NCBI GenBank assembly: GCA_021234155.1
Contig: JAJEKV010000008.1
Span: 14,695,410-14,759,409 of the forward strand
DNA from: Isoetes taiwanensis
Taxonomy: Eukaryota > Streptophyta > Lycopodiopsida > Isoetales > Isoetaceae
Length of the DNA: 64,000 nt
Direction of reading: 5' to 3'
In this document: positions 47,481 to 59,800 of the stretch, piece after piece
How the letters are laid out: each line of letters starts with the position of its first letter
How positions within the stretch are numbered: position 1 is the first letter of the stretch
Program-made: the position numbers and the translations under genes
The notes under the pieces: generated by a model
The model's input: the letters and a program-made list of their open reading frames with translations, nothing else
The model's database searches: none
Told to the model about the DNA's origin: nothing

Positions 47481-48479
47481 GTGGAGTTCTTTGCCAGTTG
47501 CCACAGGGAGAATCGGCTACAATGAGAATCGGCCACAGACAAACAGGGAGTTTTCTGCCACAGTGAGAATCGGATCGGCTACAGCGGCCACGGGAAGGTT
47601 TTGCCACAGAAGTTTTTGCTGCCCTAAACCCTAAACGTGCATGAAACTATTTTGGGGAAAAAAAAAATTTTGGGACTATTGACTATACGAAAACATAAAA
47701 ATCTTCATAAATACGTACGGATTTTTAAAAAAGTATTTTATGAATAAAAATCGCGTTTTTTAACAACATTGGGTAGAGAGGGCTCACACAGGCCCTAAAG
47801 CCCGACTCACAAGGGCATTCACCCCGGCTGATTGCACCACCGCCGGAAGCACCCTAACCTTCGATGGGGGAAGTGAGCTCCCATGTCCATGTCCAAACCG
47901 AAGGCCATCGAGCAGGGAAGGCTGCTGAGACCACTTGCACGAAGGCGGGGTGTGTCATGAATAGCCGACACCCATTAACAAGACCGCACAAAACAAGAAG
48001 ACACAACATCGGGGATGAACCTTCCAGCACCTCGCACCACCACATCATCACGAGGGACTATAGGTATGTGTAGCGAAATACTCCCCGCCACTTGTTCCCG
48101 GATAGCGGTACACGCCTTAGGTGAAAGTGAGCTTGAAAGAACTCCCACGAAGCTAAGTGACCACCCCAATGCAATCCTTCAAAAGGTGAGCCGGCTGACC
48201 TTCGCCTCCATGAACTGCGTCCAGAGCATGCCGCGGTGGTGTGATACAGCAAGTCGGGGGACAGAGGAACCCACAAGAAGGAGAAGAGTGGTGATAAAGG
48301 CGCGGGGGCATAATCTAATTTGGAAGAGCAACTGCGCACATGATCCCAAGCCCATAACACCTCAGGTGAAAAGGGGATGCATGTGGGAAAGATTAGGAGA
48401 CCATACAACAATGCGGGGGCAACTCCACATGCAGGGCGGCTTCCCCTATGAAAGCGCCACAATGGCGTTTAGATCCTTT

Positions 48480-50891
48480 CTTGAACCGATTTGAGTTTAT
48501 GATTTTAAGGCATTGTCTTGTAATTTGCCAAATATATATTAGGTCGTTAGCTTTGTAGGTGATTTGTATGTATCTTAGAGGCTTTTATTGGGATTAGAAT
48601 ATACGGACAAATAAAATAATGCACGAAGGGGATATCAAAGGTCACTAGACAACTCTTGTATTTTTATGGATTGTCTATGTTGGATTTTGGCTTTGTTAAA
48701 TCTCGGGGTGCAAACATATTAGTGGATGTCGAGGGCATATCAAGCTTGCAAATTTTTGGGGCATCGAAGAAAGTGCTTGGTGGTAAGACCATTATTTTAT
48801 ATCATGAAAAATCAACTTATGTCAATGAATTGTGATGAAAAATAAGCTCATTATAGGCTGGCAAACCATCCATATTATTACGAGCCTTGATATTTTCTCA
48901 CGTTATCCCAATTTGGATCATAAAACTTATGACTATCAATGCACTTCAAAAACGAGTCCATGTACAATGAAATGTTGGTAAACAGGTCGGCCCGGTGCAA
49001 TGAAATGTGAGGGAATACCAAAGAGGCTAATATTATTCGTTACTATCTAGCGGCTTGATTCTATGATGCAAGCAGTTCCCAAGCCAAATAGTATGGAGGG
49101 CCAAATGGAACTAATAGCAATGATGTGTAGAGCCAAATTATGAAGAGTACTTAGCAATATGGAAATAATTCTCTAATTGGTCAATTTGATGGAAATTAGA
49201 ATGAAGCGTGAAGGATAAGCCTATCTATGAGAGACATAATCTGAGGCTTGGAAACTTAAATCATAGGGTATAGATGTTTTTTGGTAGAGGGACCACATCA
49301 GAGCAAGCTCTTCTTCTTGGCGATTCCCATCAATTGGGGATCTTAGGACTATTTACGCAATGCCTCCATACGCAGTACCTAAGCGAGAGCCTCTAGCCTC
49401 TAGCATGGGTTAAGTAATTGCAATTCTAGACCTATTGGATATGTGACTACCGGCTATAAATCTCATGCATAATTGATCTCATTACGCCCATCTAGGAATA
49501 CATTGCCCCTTTTAAGAATTATACCACAGGTTGGCTCTTCCAAGAGTGACTTACCAAGTCGCGACTTCATCGAGAAGCACAATAGTAAATTATAAATTTA
49601 TAATTTAAGATGGTTTTGGAGTAAGGAGGGCACTTGGTATAATGGGCAACAAACATGTTGCCCTTATTTTGTGTGGAATGTTGCCGCATCACAACATCAA
49701 AAATCCGTCATAAATGATACATATTAAACTTTGAAAGACACACCATGTTAGTAGGAACTTATGATTTGGGGAAAACCATGCACAAGGAATCATACCTACA
49801 TCACTCTCACAATACCATCGACAACTTATAAATTGGCAATGTGCGTTTACAACGTTAGTGCTAGAATACCAAACACTTAGTGCATTGCATATTTGGCAAT
49901 GTTACCTTCACAATGTTAGTGCTAGAGATATCAAACACTTATTGCATTGCATATTTGATGCCCTAAATGTAAACACTATGTGCAACAAAAAAAAAAGGAA
50001 AGTCACTTTTACACACACATCTTTTCCTTTTTGTTGTAAATGCTAATGGAACTTCGGAACATAGTAGCAGTTAAGAACATCAACCAACAGGACCTTTAGA
50101 AAAAAATAGCAGATCTCTAATTGTTATGGACAAGCACAAGATTGTTCTTTCTCAAAGCTCTCAGAATCTTTGATGCAACACTATCTAACATCAAGGAGCT
50201 AGGTTCCTTTCAAACATTGTTAAACCTTTGAAAAAAAATTGTTCAAATAAAAAGTTAGGTTAAAATAGTTGAATGATTACTGCACGTATTTCTCATTGCG
50301 ACCAAAATATGTTTAGGCTCCCAACTTATGCCAGCTCCATGCATATGCCATCGGACCTTGGTGTCGAAACACTGATGCCGTTATATCTGCGCTTGTATTC
50401 TTCCTAGATCTCCCTTAGTGCTACTGCTGTCCATTGGCTTTCTTTGTATCTCTTGTACCTTTTTCCACCAGTGTACCTGATCCCATTTCTCCCTTATTTT
50501 ATTAGGATGGTGTTAGGGTTTTCAGCCCATGCAAGAATAAGTGATTGAGCTCCTGCATGATATGAGCCTGTACTATAACGTCCAAATTCGAGGGGATATA
50601 AGACTGTATCATCACATAAATTGAAACTGGGGCATTACACAAATTGGCATACATAGCAAGGCTCCATCTTTAGAACGGATGTAAAGATTGTGAGGAAACA
50701 TCAATCCTACGCGCCAATTTTATTTCCCTCAATCTTGGCCTTCGATTCATAAGCAAATCCGTCATCAACCCATTAATTCCTCCCACATGTTATAAAAATC
50801 AAAGGGTATAAAATTGGGGGACATTATTTACAGTTTAGAATGCACTTTCATTTCATTTAATCTTAACCATTGTTCTTGCGAAACTAGTTTG
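48480..50891. other. Spacer upstream of the LINES gene
   Basis: No gene recognised. A 61-bp tandem duplication (GTTAGTGCTAGA at 49854 and 49915) is present. The last few hundred bases probably contain the promoter and 5' UTR of the LINES gene. Confidence 0.4.
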
Positions 50892-53800
50892 ATGGCCAAT
50901 GCTACTGAAATGAAAAATGTTGATCCGGTAAGAAAACTTGTTAAAATCTTTTAGAGCTGACAAACACTGCTTAGACTCTGCTTTGATTTTAGGATCTTCC
51001 GCGTGTCACGTGGGACGAAGTTTCTCGATTACTTCAGGTACCTAACAACCACTGCAATACAAACTGTGAATTCTAGTGGTGCTATGTATGCTTATTAAGG
51101 TACTACAAATTTGCATATCAGAAAATCAATTCACTGGACAAAAGATGCGAGAGCAGAAGTATTCTTATACAACTGTCTAAGGTAGCTACTTACTTATGAC
51201 TAGATTGAAAGTATTTTGTAGTAGGAAATGGAATGGCTAGGGACCATCTAATTCAAAACCATTTCTCATGCAAGACTTTAATTTTCGTCTGCCTGGTGCA
51301 CCAGTTTCAATGTATGGATGCTGAGATCCCAAATCGTTGAAAAATTTGACTAGAAACCTGAACTATCCTAACAAGATGGAGGGGCAACACACCTATCTTA
51401 TTCCCTGCATATAATAGCCGGACATGCTTGAAGAATGTTTACAATGTTTTTCCTTGGTTTGTTCTGTGCAGGTACATGAAATGATGGACCTGCTCACAGA
51501 GAAAGGACTCTCTGGCTCGGTAAAGATGTAGCATGTTTGTTCAATCTCTTAAACCATGTTATCAATGTTTTTTTTAAGGGAACCTTAGTGGGCACTAAAA
51601 GCAGACTAAATAAATTATGCCTGGAGGATAAAAGAGTAGATAAACATAAAGAACATCTAGATGCTATTGTTGGAGGCAAAATTAGTTGCATACGCCTAGG
51701 AAGCTTATATACATGCATTGAAATACATCCTACAAGTCAATATTGAAAAAATATGGCTTGAAATCTAACTAATAGACTGGCACAATGTTTGTGAGCTGCA
51801 AGAGCTAGGACTGTTCTCAAGGTATCCACAATAGGAGCAAAACGCCCAGTATAATCGAATGCCTCCTGCTGTGTAAAACCCTTAGCCACCAACCTAACTT
51901 TGTGTTTGGATAAGGTGCCATCAGAATGGACCTTTGTTTTCTACACCCATTTTCCTACCACAATATTCTTGTGAGCAGGTTTGGGAACCAGTACCATGTA
52001 CCTTGCTTGTGCAGCATATTAATCTCTTCCCAATGAGGATCTTTGGCAGCTTGCTGATATGTAGAAGGATCTGCATGTGCCAAGACTTCTGTCATAAGAG
52101 CAAAGTTGCAATATTCTTGCAAAGGAGGACCTGCCAGTCTTCAAGGTCTTCTTAAGCTATCTTGTGAAGATTCGGGATAAGCAAGTAACTCAGATGAAAG
52201 TACAGTTACTGGAGATTCAGGTGGTGTGTGGGGTGAGAAAGAAAGATTATATATTAACGTCTACGAAAGACTGCTTGGGTCTATGAGACCATTTATACAG
52301 CAATCATGTGCATCTAGGGGCGCATTTGGAGCCTCCTAGAGATGTTACATAAAAATGAAAAAAGAAAAACTAAACGATGAAATCATGAAGCTTTTGTCTT
52401 CTTGGCCACTGGCTCAAAGTGCGAAATGATGTCAGACTTGTTTTCTCTTTGAAAGGACTGCTTATGTTTGTCCTTTATAGCCCGCTTTCTTCTTCTTGAC
52501 ACTTTCATAAATACCTCCCTTGGGACCGGATTAGAAGGTCCAGGGAGGGGACCTGACTTCCGTTTATTATCATTATCCCTTCCAATGAGAAAGAGAATGA
52601 TCTGCCTTTGTGTAAGGTCACTTCCTTGTCTATCTCTCCCACCAGCCTGCTCCTTCAACAGATTTCTTCTATGAACAGTCATTTGGTGCAAAAGGTTGAT
52701 AAGGATTAGAAGTGACAGACGTGTCTGAAGTGCTTGAAAAGAGATGTCTGGGCCACTATGAATAGTAACAGTAGGTTGTAGCGACAGCTGGAACAGAATG
52801 CACAGATGATATTGCAGCAGGAGACTGTGAAGAACTAGTGGAGGTAACAAGTCGCAATTCAAATAGAGCTTGAAGAGATTTATCATAAGCATGGAATAGA
52901 CTGCATTTTTAACAAATTCTGCACTTCGACATGCAAATACTCGCTTAATAGCTGGATCATAACATCTCCAAGCCTTCATGTTATCAAGTACCCAATGAAA
53001 ATTACTTAGTAGCTTTGTCAGGGAAGGTAGCACAGGCGGGAAACAAATACTCTGGTATGTGAGAGATCTGGCTTGTGTCTATGGAAAGCTATTCCCAACT
53101 GCAGAGCTCAAGTTGGTGCTCAATTTGACATATAAATTGCCATCATAAGAGCGTCTGCCCAAAACCTAGGTGCCAACTGTTTGTGTTTCGGCATACTTTC
53201 AGTTAAATCCAAGGGAGATGTGTTTGCAATTCTGCTGAAAGGTACTCACCAGCATTGTCTTTTTTAAATTTTCGTGCTGGAGGTAGACACTTGCTATTCA
53301 ACCAAACACTGAAAGTTTGAAATTTATGAAAAACTCAGATCTGAATCTTAACAGTATACCCAAGTATATCTGCTAAAGTCATCAATAAAATGCTACCAGC
53401 AAGAGAGGCAGAGGCATATACCATGTGTCTGAATGTACTAACTCGAAGGGCTGAGTAGCATGAAATTTGCTTGATTGGGATAGACTGCTCGGACTTGTTT
53501 TCCAGTCTTTGAGCATGGTAATCAGCGTCTTGTATTTTAAGAATAGGTAAAACCTCAACCATCTTTAATTTAGATTGTTTCAAATGTATGACCATACCTA
53601 GCATGCCTTAGAGAATCAAGTGTTTTGGGAACAGTTGCCACCAATCAGATTCTATGGAAGCAGGAGATGAAGAAACATTAGATTTACCATCAAGAATAAG
53701 AAACACTTAACACATTAACCAACAGTCCTGGTACCAAAATAATATCTTCCACTTTAAAAGTGAGGCATGGTTCTGTTTCAAAGGAAACAGTACCTTTAGC

Positions 53801-56800
53801 CTTGGACTTAGCCAAGTCATCATCTGCCATCTTAACCACGGTAGAATGATGAGGTCGCAGATCTTGAAATTGCACGTCGTGAAATTGCAGATCTTGGAAT
53901 AGGTCTGACTTACCTGCTAAGTGTTTAGTAGCCTCACAATCAACTAGCCAAATGTCCTGTTTGATATGCGCACCAACTGTATGACGAAGAAAAGAATCCA
54001 AGGTGGAAGAAACTGTAGTTGACTTGGAATAAGTTTGAATCTCAGAGTAACGAGCCTCTTCCATATGTTTTTTATCAAGCTTAAGTTCTGAATCCAGCAA
54101 CAGCTGCTGAGACTGATCAAAAGAAGCAAAAGTAATCTTGGCTTTGATCTCTGCATAACAAGAGTAAAATCATCCATAGATCCTTCAGCAGAAAAAAATT
54201 TGCCCTCCTGCGCTTTTAACTGCTCCAAATAATTTCTCATATCTTATGCATCTTACCTCCAATATGAAGCTGACCATCCAGTAAGGCATGAGAGATAAAT
54301 TTCCAAGAATGAAGAGCAGCCATGAAAACATACACAGTAATTTGACAAATCTGCAAGAACAGAAGCTTCTAAGTTAGAGTTCTACCTAATGAAAACAACG
54401 ACCAAATTAGATGGAGGATAACTATGGCTTAGGCATGCAATGCCAGGTCATGTTAGGTGGGCAATAATGCTAACAGTATCTTGAAAACACGTCTGTTTCC
54501 TCTGTTCAATGCAGGAGTCGAAGAATCATCCGCGTGCTGCGAGGGTTTATGACACCTGCTTTCAGTTTGCTAGTGACAGTACTCATTTTTGCCAGAATTT
54601 GGACAACATACATGTTTTGGTAAGCTCATTTTAATGCATGTTTCATACTGGTGCTTTTAAGCTAGGGATGTCCCTATCTGCAAGAATATTGGGGGTTTTT
54701 AGTTTCTGATAATGCAATGCATTTTCTAATTTATTTTTCTAATTATCTGAATTAGTTTAGGACATTTCAGTTTCAAGTGTCCTCTGTTTAGACTTTAAGT
54801 TCTTTGGCTGGCAGATGACCTTGCTGAGCCATAGTAACCAGTTTATTGCTCACATATCTTCAAAGATGCTCATTTGCTTTTCTGATCACTTCAAAAAATC
54901 GGTATGACATACTTCCTGCCTCCCTACATACGAAAATGATTTTATTTAAAGTTTCTGTTGTTTTGAAATCATGTGCGTGGTAAGGGCAGAATCTTCTAGA
55001 GAACAAAGGTGGTTATTGGGCCGTTCCCAAGTAGAATATAAATTTTAAGAAGATCCAATTATGCAATTTGAGAGCATTTACAATAGGCTAGGCAACTGGT
55101 TGCTGTTACAACCGAAAATGTTTAATAGTCAGTGTTGGAAGCCGTTTTTCAAGGAAATGCTAATCTTTATGTATATAATTAAGAATATTGCTCAACGCTT
55201 CTATACAACTCCAGATGTTTTTTGTCTTGCAGGTGAAACTTTGGAGATTGTTCCTTAAGATGTTATGTGACACAGCTAGGAATTGGTGTTCCTTTTCAGA
55301 AGAAAATACTAATGTGGAGGCCAGTGATTTTAATAATACATCTTGTGTTGATAATAGAGATTTCAGGAGCATTATGAATTTGGTTCTCATTTTACAAAAT
55401 ACTGGAAAAAATCTGTGTTGTGGTGCTTCTGAGGAGATGGTAGTTATGGCAGTGGTGACTTACATTGAGTCTATCAGCATCATATTAGACAGTTCTTATA
55501 TTCACGCGAGAGACAACCAGACAGTTGAGAAAGACAAAAAGTTGCTATTAGCCTCACTTTTGCGGCTTTTGTCTACTTCAGTTCATAATATGGAACATAT
55601 TCATGCTGATGGAACAATGAAACAAATTTCTTCTTTACTTGAGGATATTGGATGTCTTCTAAGGCCTCTTACGAAAGCAGTTCATCCGCATGTTATTAAT
55701 TATTACAGATGTCCCATATCAGGCTTTTTATGCTACAAGTACTTGGTAAGTTTGACAAAGACTTCTTAATGTGGTACAGATTTTTAAAGCGAAGATATTA
55801 TTTGGAGTTAGTTATGGATGACTTTTTCCCCTCTTAGTCTAAAGCTACAGTTCTAGGATATCTTTTTGGTCCTAGGATACCCTGAATCATCTCATTATCA
55901 AATTGCACAGCCAAAACTTCCAAAAATTAGGGCCATATTGAGGTGTTTTAGCCATGCAACATTATGATTTTAGAACAATGGTACATCTACATTGAGCAAT
56001 GCCTCTGCACTTTATGTCTAGATTTTGAACATCTTCCATTGGGGAAAAAACAGGAAGCATTTCTTTGATCTTAGATGCTCTGCTGTGCTTCTTGCTTCTC
56101 TAGCAATTTCATAACTATGCTGTTCTGTGAATGGCTTGAATCTCATTTTTTTTTATGGTCTTTGTGCCATCTCCCAAGAGAGTCCATATCGGACAAGACA
56201 AAATGGATGGGATAACAGACATTTGGGTGGACTAAAAGTGTCTGTAAAGATAGAGAAGTTGTTGTTGAACTGATCCGAGAGGTGCAACAATCCCAATAAT
56301 GGCCTGGTGGCTGTAAGCGGGCATGGGAAGAAAAAGAAAATCTCATTTATGGAGTGTTTTCTCCAGTTTGATGTGCGCGGCGCAGAATATGAATATAATC
56401 CTTTCGGCTTCTTATCAAAGTGATAGAAGCATCGCCTGGGGAGTTATATCTGGCTTTACAGCCGCATATGACAGGTGGCTTCGGCTAGCGAAATGCACGT
56501 AACATGTTAAAATGATAATATGTGCCGCACCTTTAGAAATAAGGGCGGTTTTGGGATAAGCCCCTTCAGTCTCATGACCGCTGCCAGAGGAACAAACATT
56601 TTTGCATTTCTTGGTTCTATCAAACCAGCGCAGCCAAATCAAGAAGGTAAGGAGGCTGAAGGGTCCGTATTTGTCACACCAGCACTTAATGAAATTAGAA
56701 TTGCGGCTTCCAGAGCCACCGCAAACCGGGAGCCAAACATGAGATAAAATATAATCATAATTGTATTAGTCCTATACTTTTCTTTCTGGTCAGATGCTAC

Positions 56801-59800
56801 CAGACTCTGATTGTTATATAGAGTTAGTCTGCCTAACCAACTTTATTGGAAAATTCTTCTAGTCTAAAGAAGGGTATTCGATCAGTAACCTATCATTATG
56901 ACTCTATTGAGTTTTAAAGGTCACAGATATTTAGTAGCATCAGGTGAGTTTTCCAATTTATGAATTTTCATGCCTTGTATCACAACATGGATGCAGCATC
57001 CTATCACATTCAAGGAAAATCCCACGTAATTGCCCCACCAGAAGATAAATGCTCTGATATAAGCATACATTCTGATGGTCAAATACGTAAAAGAAGCAAT
57101 ATTGCCAATGGTATTACTTCTTCCCAACTGCACGGTCCAATTTCAAGTCCTGAAGGCATGTGAATTTGCCTCGCCAACCACTTGGGCAGATTTTCTTTGT
57201 TTCTATTGAAACTTGAAGCATCTCCAGCATCGCTAATGTTGCAAAATCACACTAAATTGCATTTTGTTTGTAAGCTTGCTGTGTAAACCCTATTGCAAAA
57301 AGCTTGCATTATGCTTGGATAGGCTGCATTTTGCAGGAAGTTTAATCCATTAGAGCCATTTGCTAACATGTGGTCAGACATGCGCAGATCTCCGAAGACT
57401 TGATTCACTCTTCAGCAACAAGAATAGAAGAGAGAGTACCTGAAGAAGAGAGTGAGAGGTCCTTGCTATTGATTGCGATCCGGTCATGTTTGATTAGGTT
57501 GTGACACGGATGCCTTCAAATCAACCCTGATTGTTGGGCAATGCATTGCACTAATTTTAAGCCATGCGATGAACAAGAACAAACAATGTGCAAAACTCAA
57601 AAAACATCTTACCACATTGGCAGCACCACTATATGAGTTGACACGTGTGGAATTGATTTAAGATCTGGCAAGTGGATGTAAGTTGAGCTCAGGTATTGCT
57701 CCATATATATGTACTTTGCTCAGTAACTTCAGATAGTATCCTTTGTTGCACATGGTGAACAAGTATGAACAATACTTGGAGGCTGCAAAATATTATCATC
57801 AAACCTGGCACCAAATGGAGTTGAGTAATAATGGTTTTTAAAGGCAATTGGATTTTTTGATTGGTCTTTCCATTATCGCCCACCTGCACCATGGTTAGCA
57901 ATAGAATTATCACATATTTGTATGTACATACAGACCATTCAGATATACATCTCTCTAGGAAATCAATTTGCACCACCTAGAGACTGAGGTTGGAACGCAA
58001 AGCATGACACAAACAACTGGTAAACACTGTCTATTTTTAGATGTTCTGTACTGTGTGTGAAGAGTTGAAGAAACTGTAGTTAGTGAAGGATATTGTAGAG
58101 GTTCAGGTGGAGTGGCATTATATTGAAGTCGGAGCTTCTCGGGATGATTCAGATGATTAAAAAGGATGACTTGGCACGCTTCATTGGGTTAGGATCAAAA
58201 GACTCACCTCTCAGGCTTGTACATAGCAGCCTGCTACTTTCCTCCTTACCAATCAAAGTACACAGATCAAGAGACAAATGATGGCTCCTCCCCACTTCTG
58301 GCACTTTACGAGGATCTTGTAGAATTTGCCAACAAAGAAGAGGTATTGCTGGTTGACGATTACATGCCCGAACATCGGATCACCAGGTGCATTTGATTGA
58401 CATGAACAGAGATCCCATTATCTTGGTCTCCACCCTAGGGAAATGCAAACAGAGAGAATCTCAGTTGACAAAGCTGCTACAATCACCAAGCATGGGCATT
58501 GCTTGCTGGAATCGGAGCATGTACATAATTCGATTATTTACAAAGGGGGTAACAGTGTAGTAGACTACTTGATGGGCACGTTTATTTATCAGCCAGATTG
58601 AAATGTTTGTATATAAGACATCCCCTATATGGAGACCATGCTCTTCTTTAACATAAAATCCTCACAACCACTAGAGAATGCCATCTGCTATCAGTTTGAA
58701 TTGGACCTCTCGCTAGATCCACTTTATAGTGAACGTCTCCAACTGGGATTCAGTCATTGAATACACTTGAGGAGAAAGCCTTTAAGTTTTGCTGAATCAT
58801 TATATCAAGCTGCTCTATGTACCTATCCTCACAAAGTTCGCGCTCAAAAGCCTCAAACCAATAGATGGCAGATGCCGCAGAATGGGTGGTATAACAGGGA
58901 CTGTAAGGCTTTCCATAAAAAGCTCAATACGCTTTGACCTGTGATCACAAGTCAATTGCAGCCTCTAAGAAAGCTTATAAACAGGTGCCCAAGAGGAAGA
59001 AGCAGGCTTTTAAACACAAAGTGTGAAAGGACATGCTGAGTCTTCTATACAGCAACATTTGGCAAAGTTTTGGAAGAAAGTAATGTTGATAAAACCAGCC
59101 TGCTCACTTGCAGACCTCTGCTCACTTACAGACCTCTGGGTTTGAAAGTCTTATTGGATGTCTCCACGCAAAGACTAGTGGAGGAGAAATAGTTGGTCTC
59201 CTCATCTCTCTTCTCCATACTGCTCATTAAAGGGTCATTGAAAAAAAGAAACAAAGGAAAGGCAAAGGACTGCGAAGAGCTACAGTCAGAACAGAATTCA
59301 TGGCATTGACACACTCACTCCGATCATCAATGACCCTCTTTAATGAAGCCATGTGTGCCGGATTCTTAGAGATTTGGTCTTCTAGAGATGTTTCAAAACC
59401 AATCTATAAAGCAGGTGATCCCATGAATCCTGGGAACTATCGGTCAATGATGATTAGACATGTAATGGCTAAGCTATATGGGACTGCTTTAGAGCTGATT
59501 GTTAACAAACATGCAGAGGAGCGTAGGGTTTTGGAAAAACTTTTCCACAATAGACTGTATTTACTTTAAAAGCTGTTATTGAGGAGCAAAAGCTAATAAA
59601 AAGGAAGCTGCTTTATGGATTTCCGTAAAGCTTTTGATACATTTCCTAGAAACAGACTATTTTAGAGGTTGAAATCTTTAGGGATATCAGATGATCTTAT
59701 TTAGGCAGTTCTCGCGCTTTATTGAATTGAATTGAGTTCACGCCGTAACAGACCCTCAGGACCATGATGAAACGATACAATTAGAAACTAAACGTTTCAA

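Larger units (their letters stand above)
45702..47766. mobile_element. 2.07-kb AT-rich element nested in the LINE
   Basis: It begins TTGTCACAGCGTCACGTC and ends GCGTTTTTTAACAA, with the short inverted termini TTGT/ACAA. Both ends have long A/T tracts with AAAAACGTTTTT-type phrases. No ORF with a known domain. It contains two tandem arrays (see below). The left end (GCGTCACGTCAAAATC) resembles the complement of the right end of the small insertion at 22751-23166 (GATTTTAACGTCACGC), so the two are probably the same family. LINE sequence joins when it is removed. Confidence 0.65.
45132..48479 (-). mobile_element. Poly(A) LINE, 5'-truncated, with 13-bp target duplication and nested insert
   Basis: GTTTAGATCCTTT occurs at 45132-45144 and 48467-48479 and frames the element. 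Minus-strand poly(A) appears as a T run at 45147-45158. The coding part from the right (FEGLHWGGHLASWEFFQAHF, FVQVVSAAFPARWPSVWTWT) is interrupted at 47766 and resumes at 45701 with the ribbon CLYPCCGLHRETVEHCPG (C-CC-H-C), then a 120-codon frame to the stop at 45198 (SKLSGIPWISRAKVCHLAGL, VYTPAELRFFAEFIVEVEV). This matches the end of a plant LINE ORF2. It is a different family from the pentanucleotide-tailed LINEs. Confidence 0.88.

Noticed and set aside
47302-47607. 101-residue ORF with internal repeats
   Set aside because: It runs over a 46-bp minisatellite whose period is not a multiple of three, so the repeat appears in all frames and is not protein-driven.
48015-48494. 159-residue plus-strand ORF
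   Set aside because: It is the antisense shadow of LINE ORF2 coding on the minus strand.
52383-53033. 216-residue minus-strand ORF
   Set aside because: Its start is the end of a Copia integrase (MKAWRCYDPAIKRVF) and the rest is the linker before RT. It is part of the Copia remnant, not a host gene.
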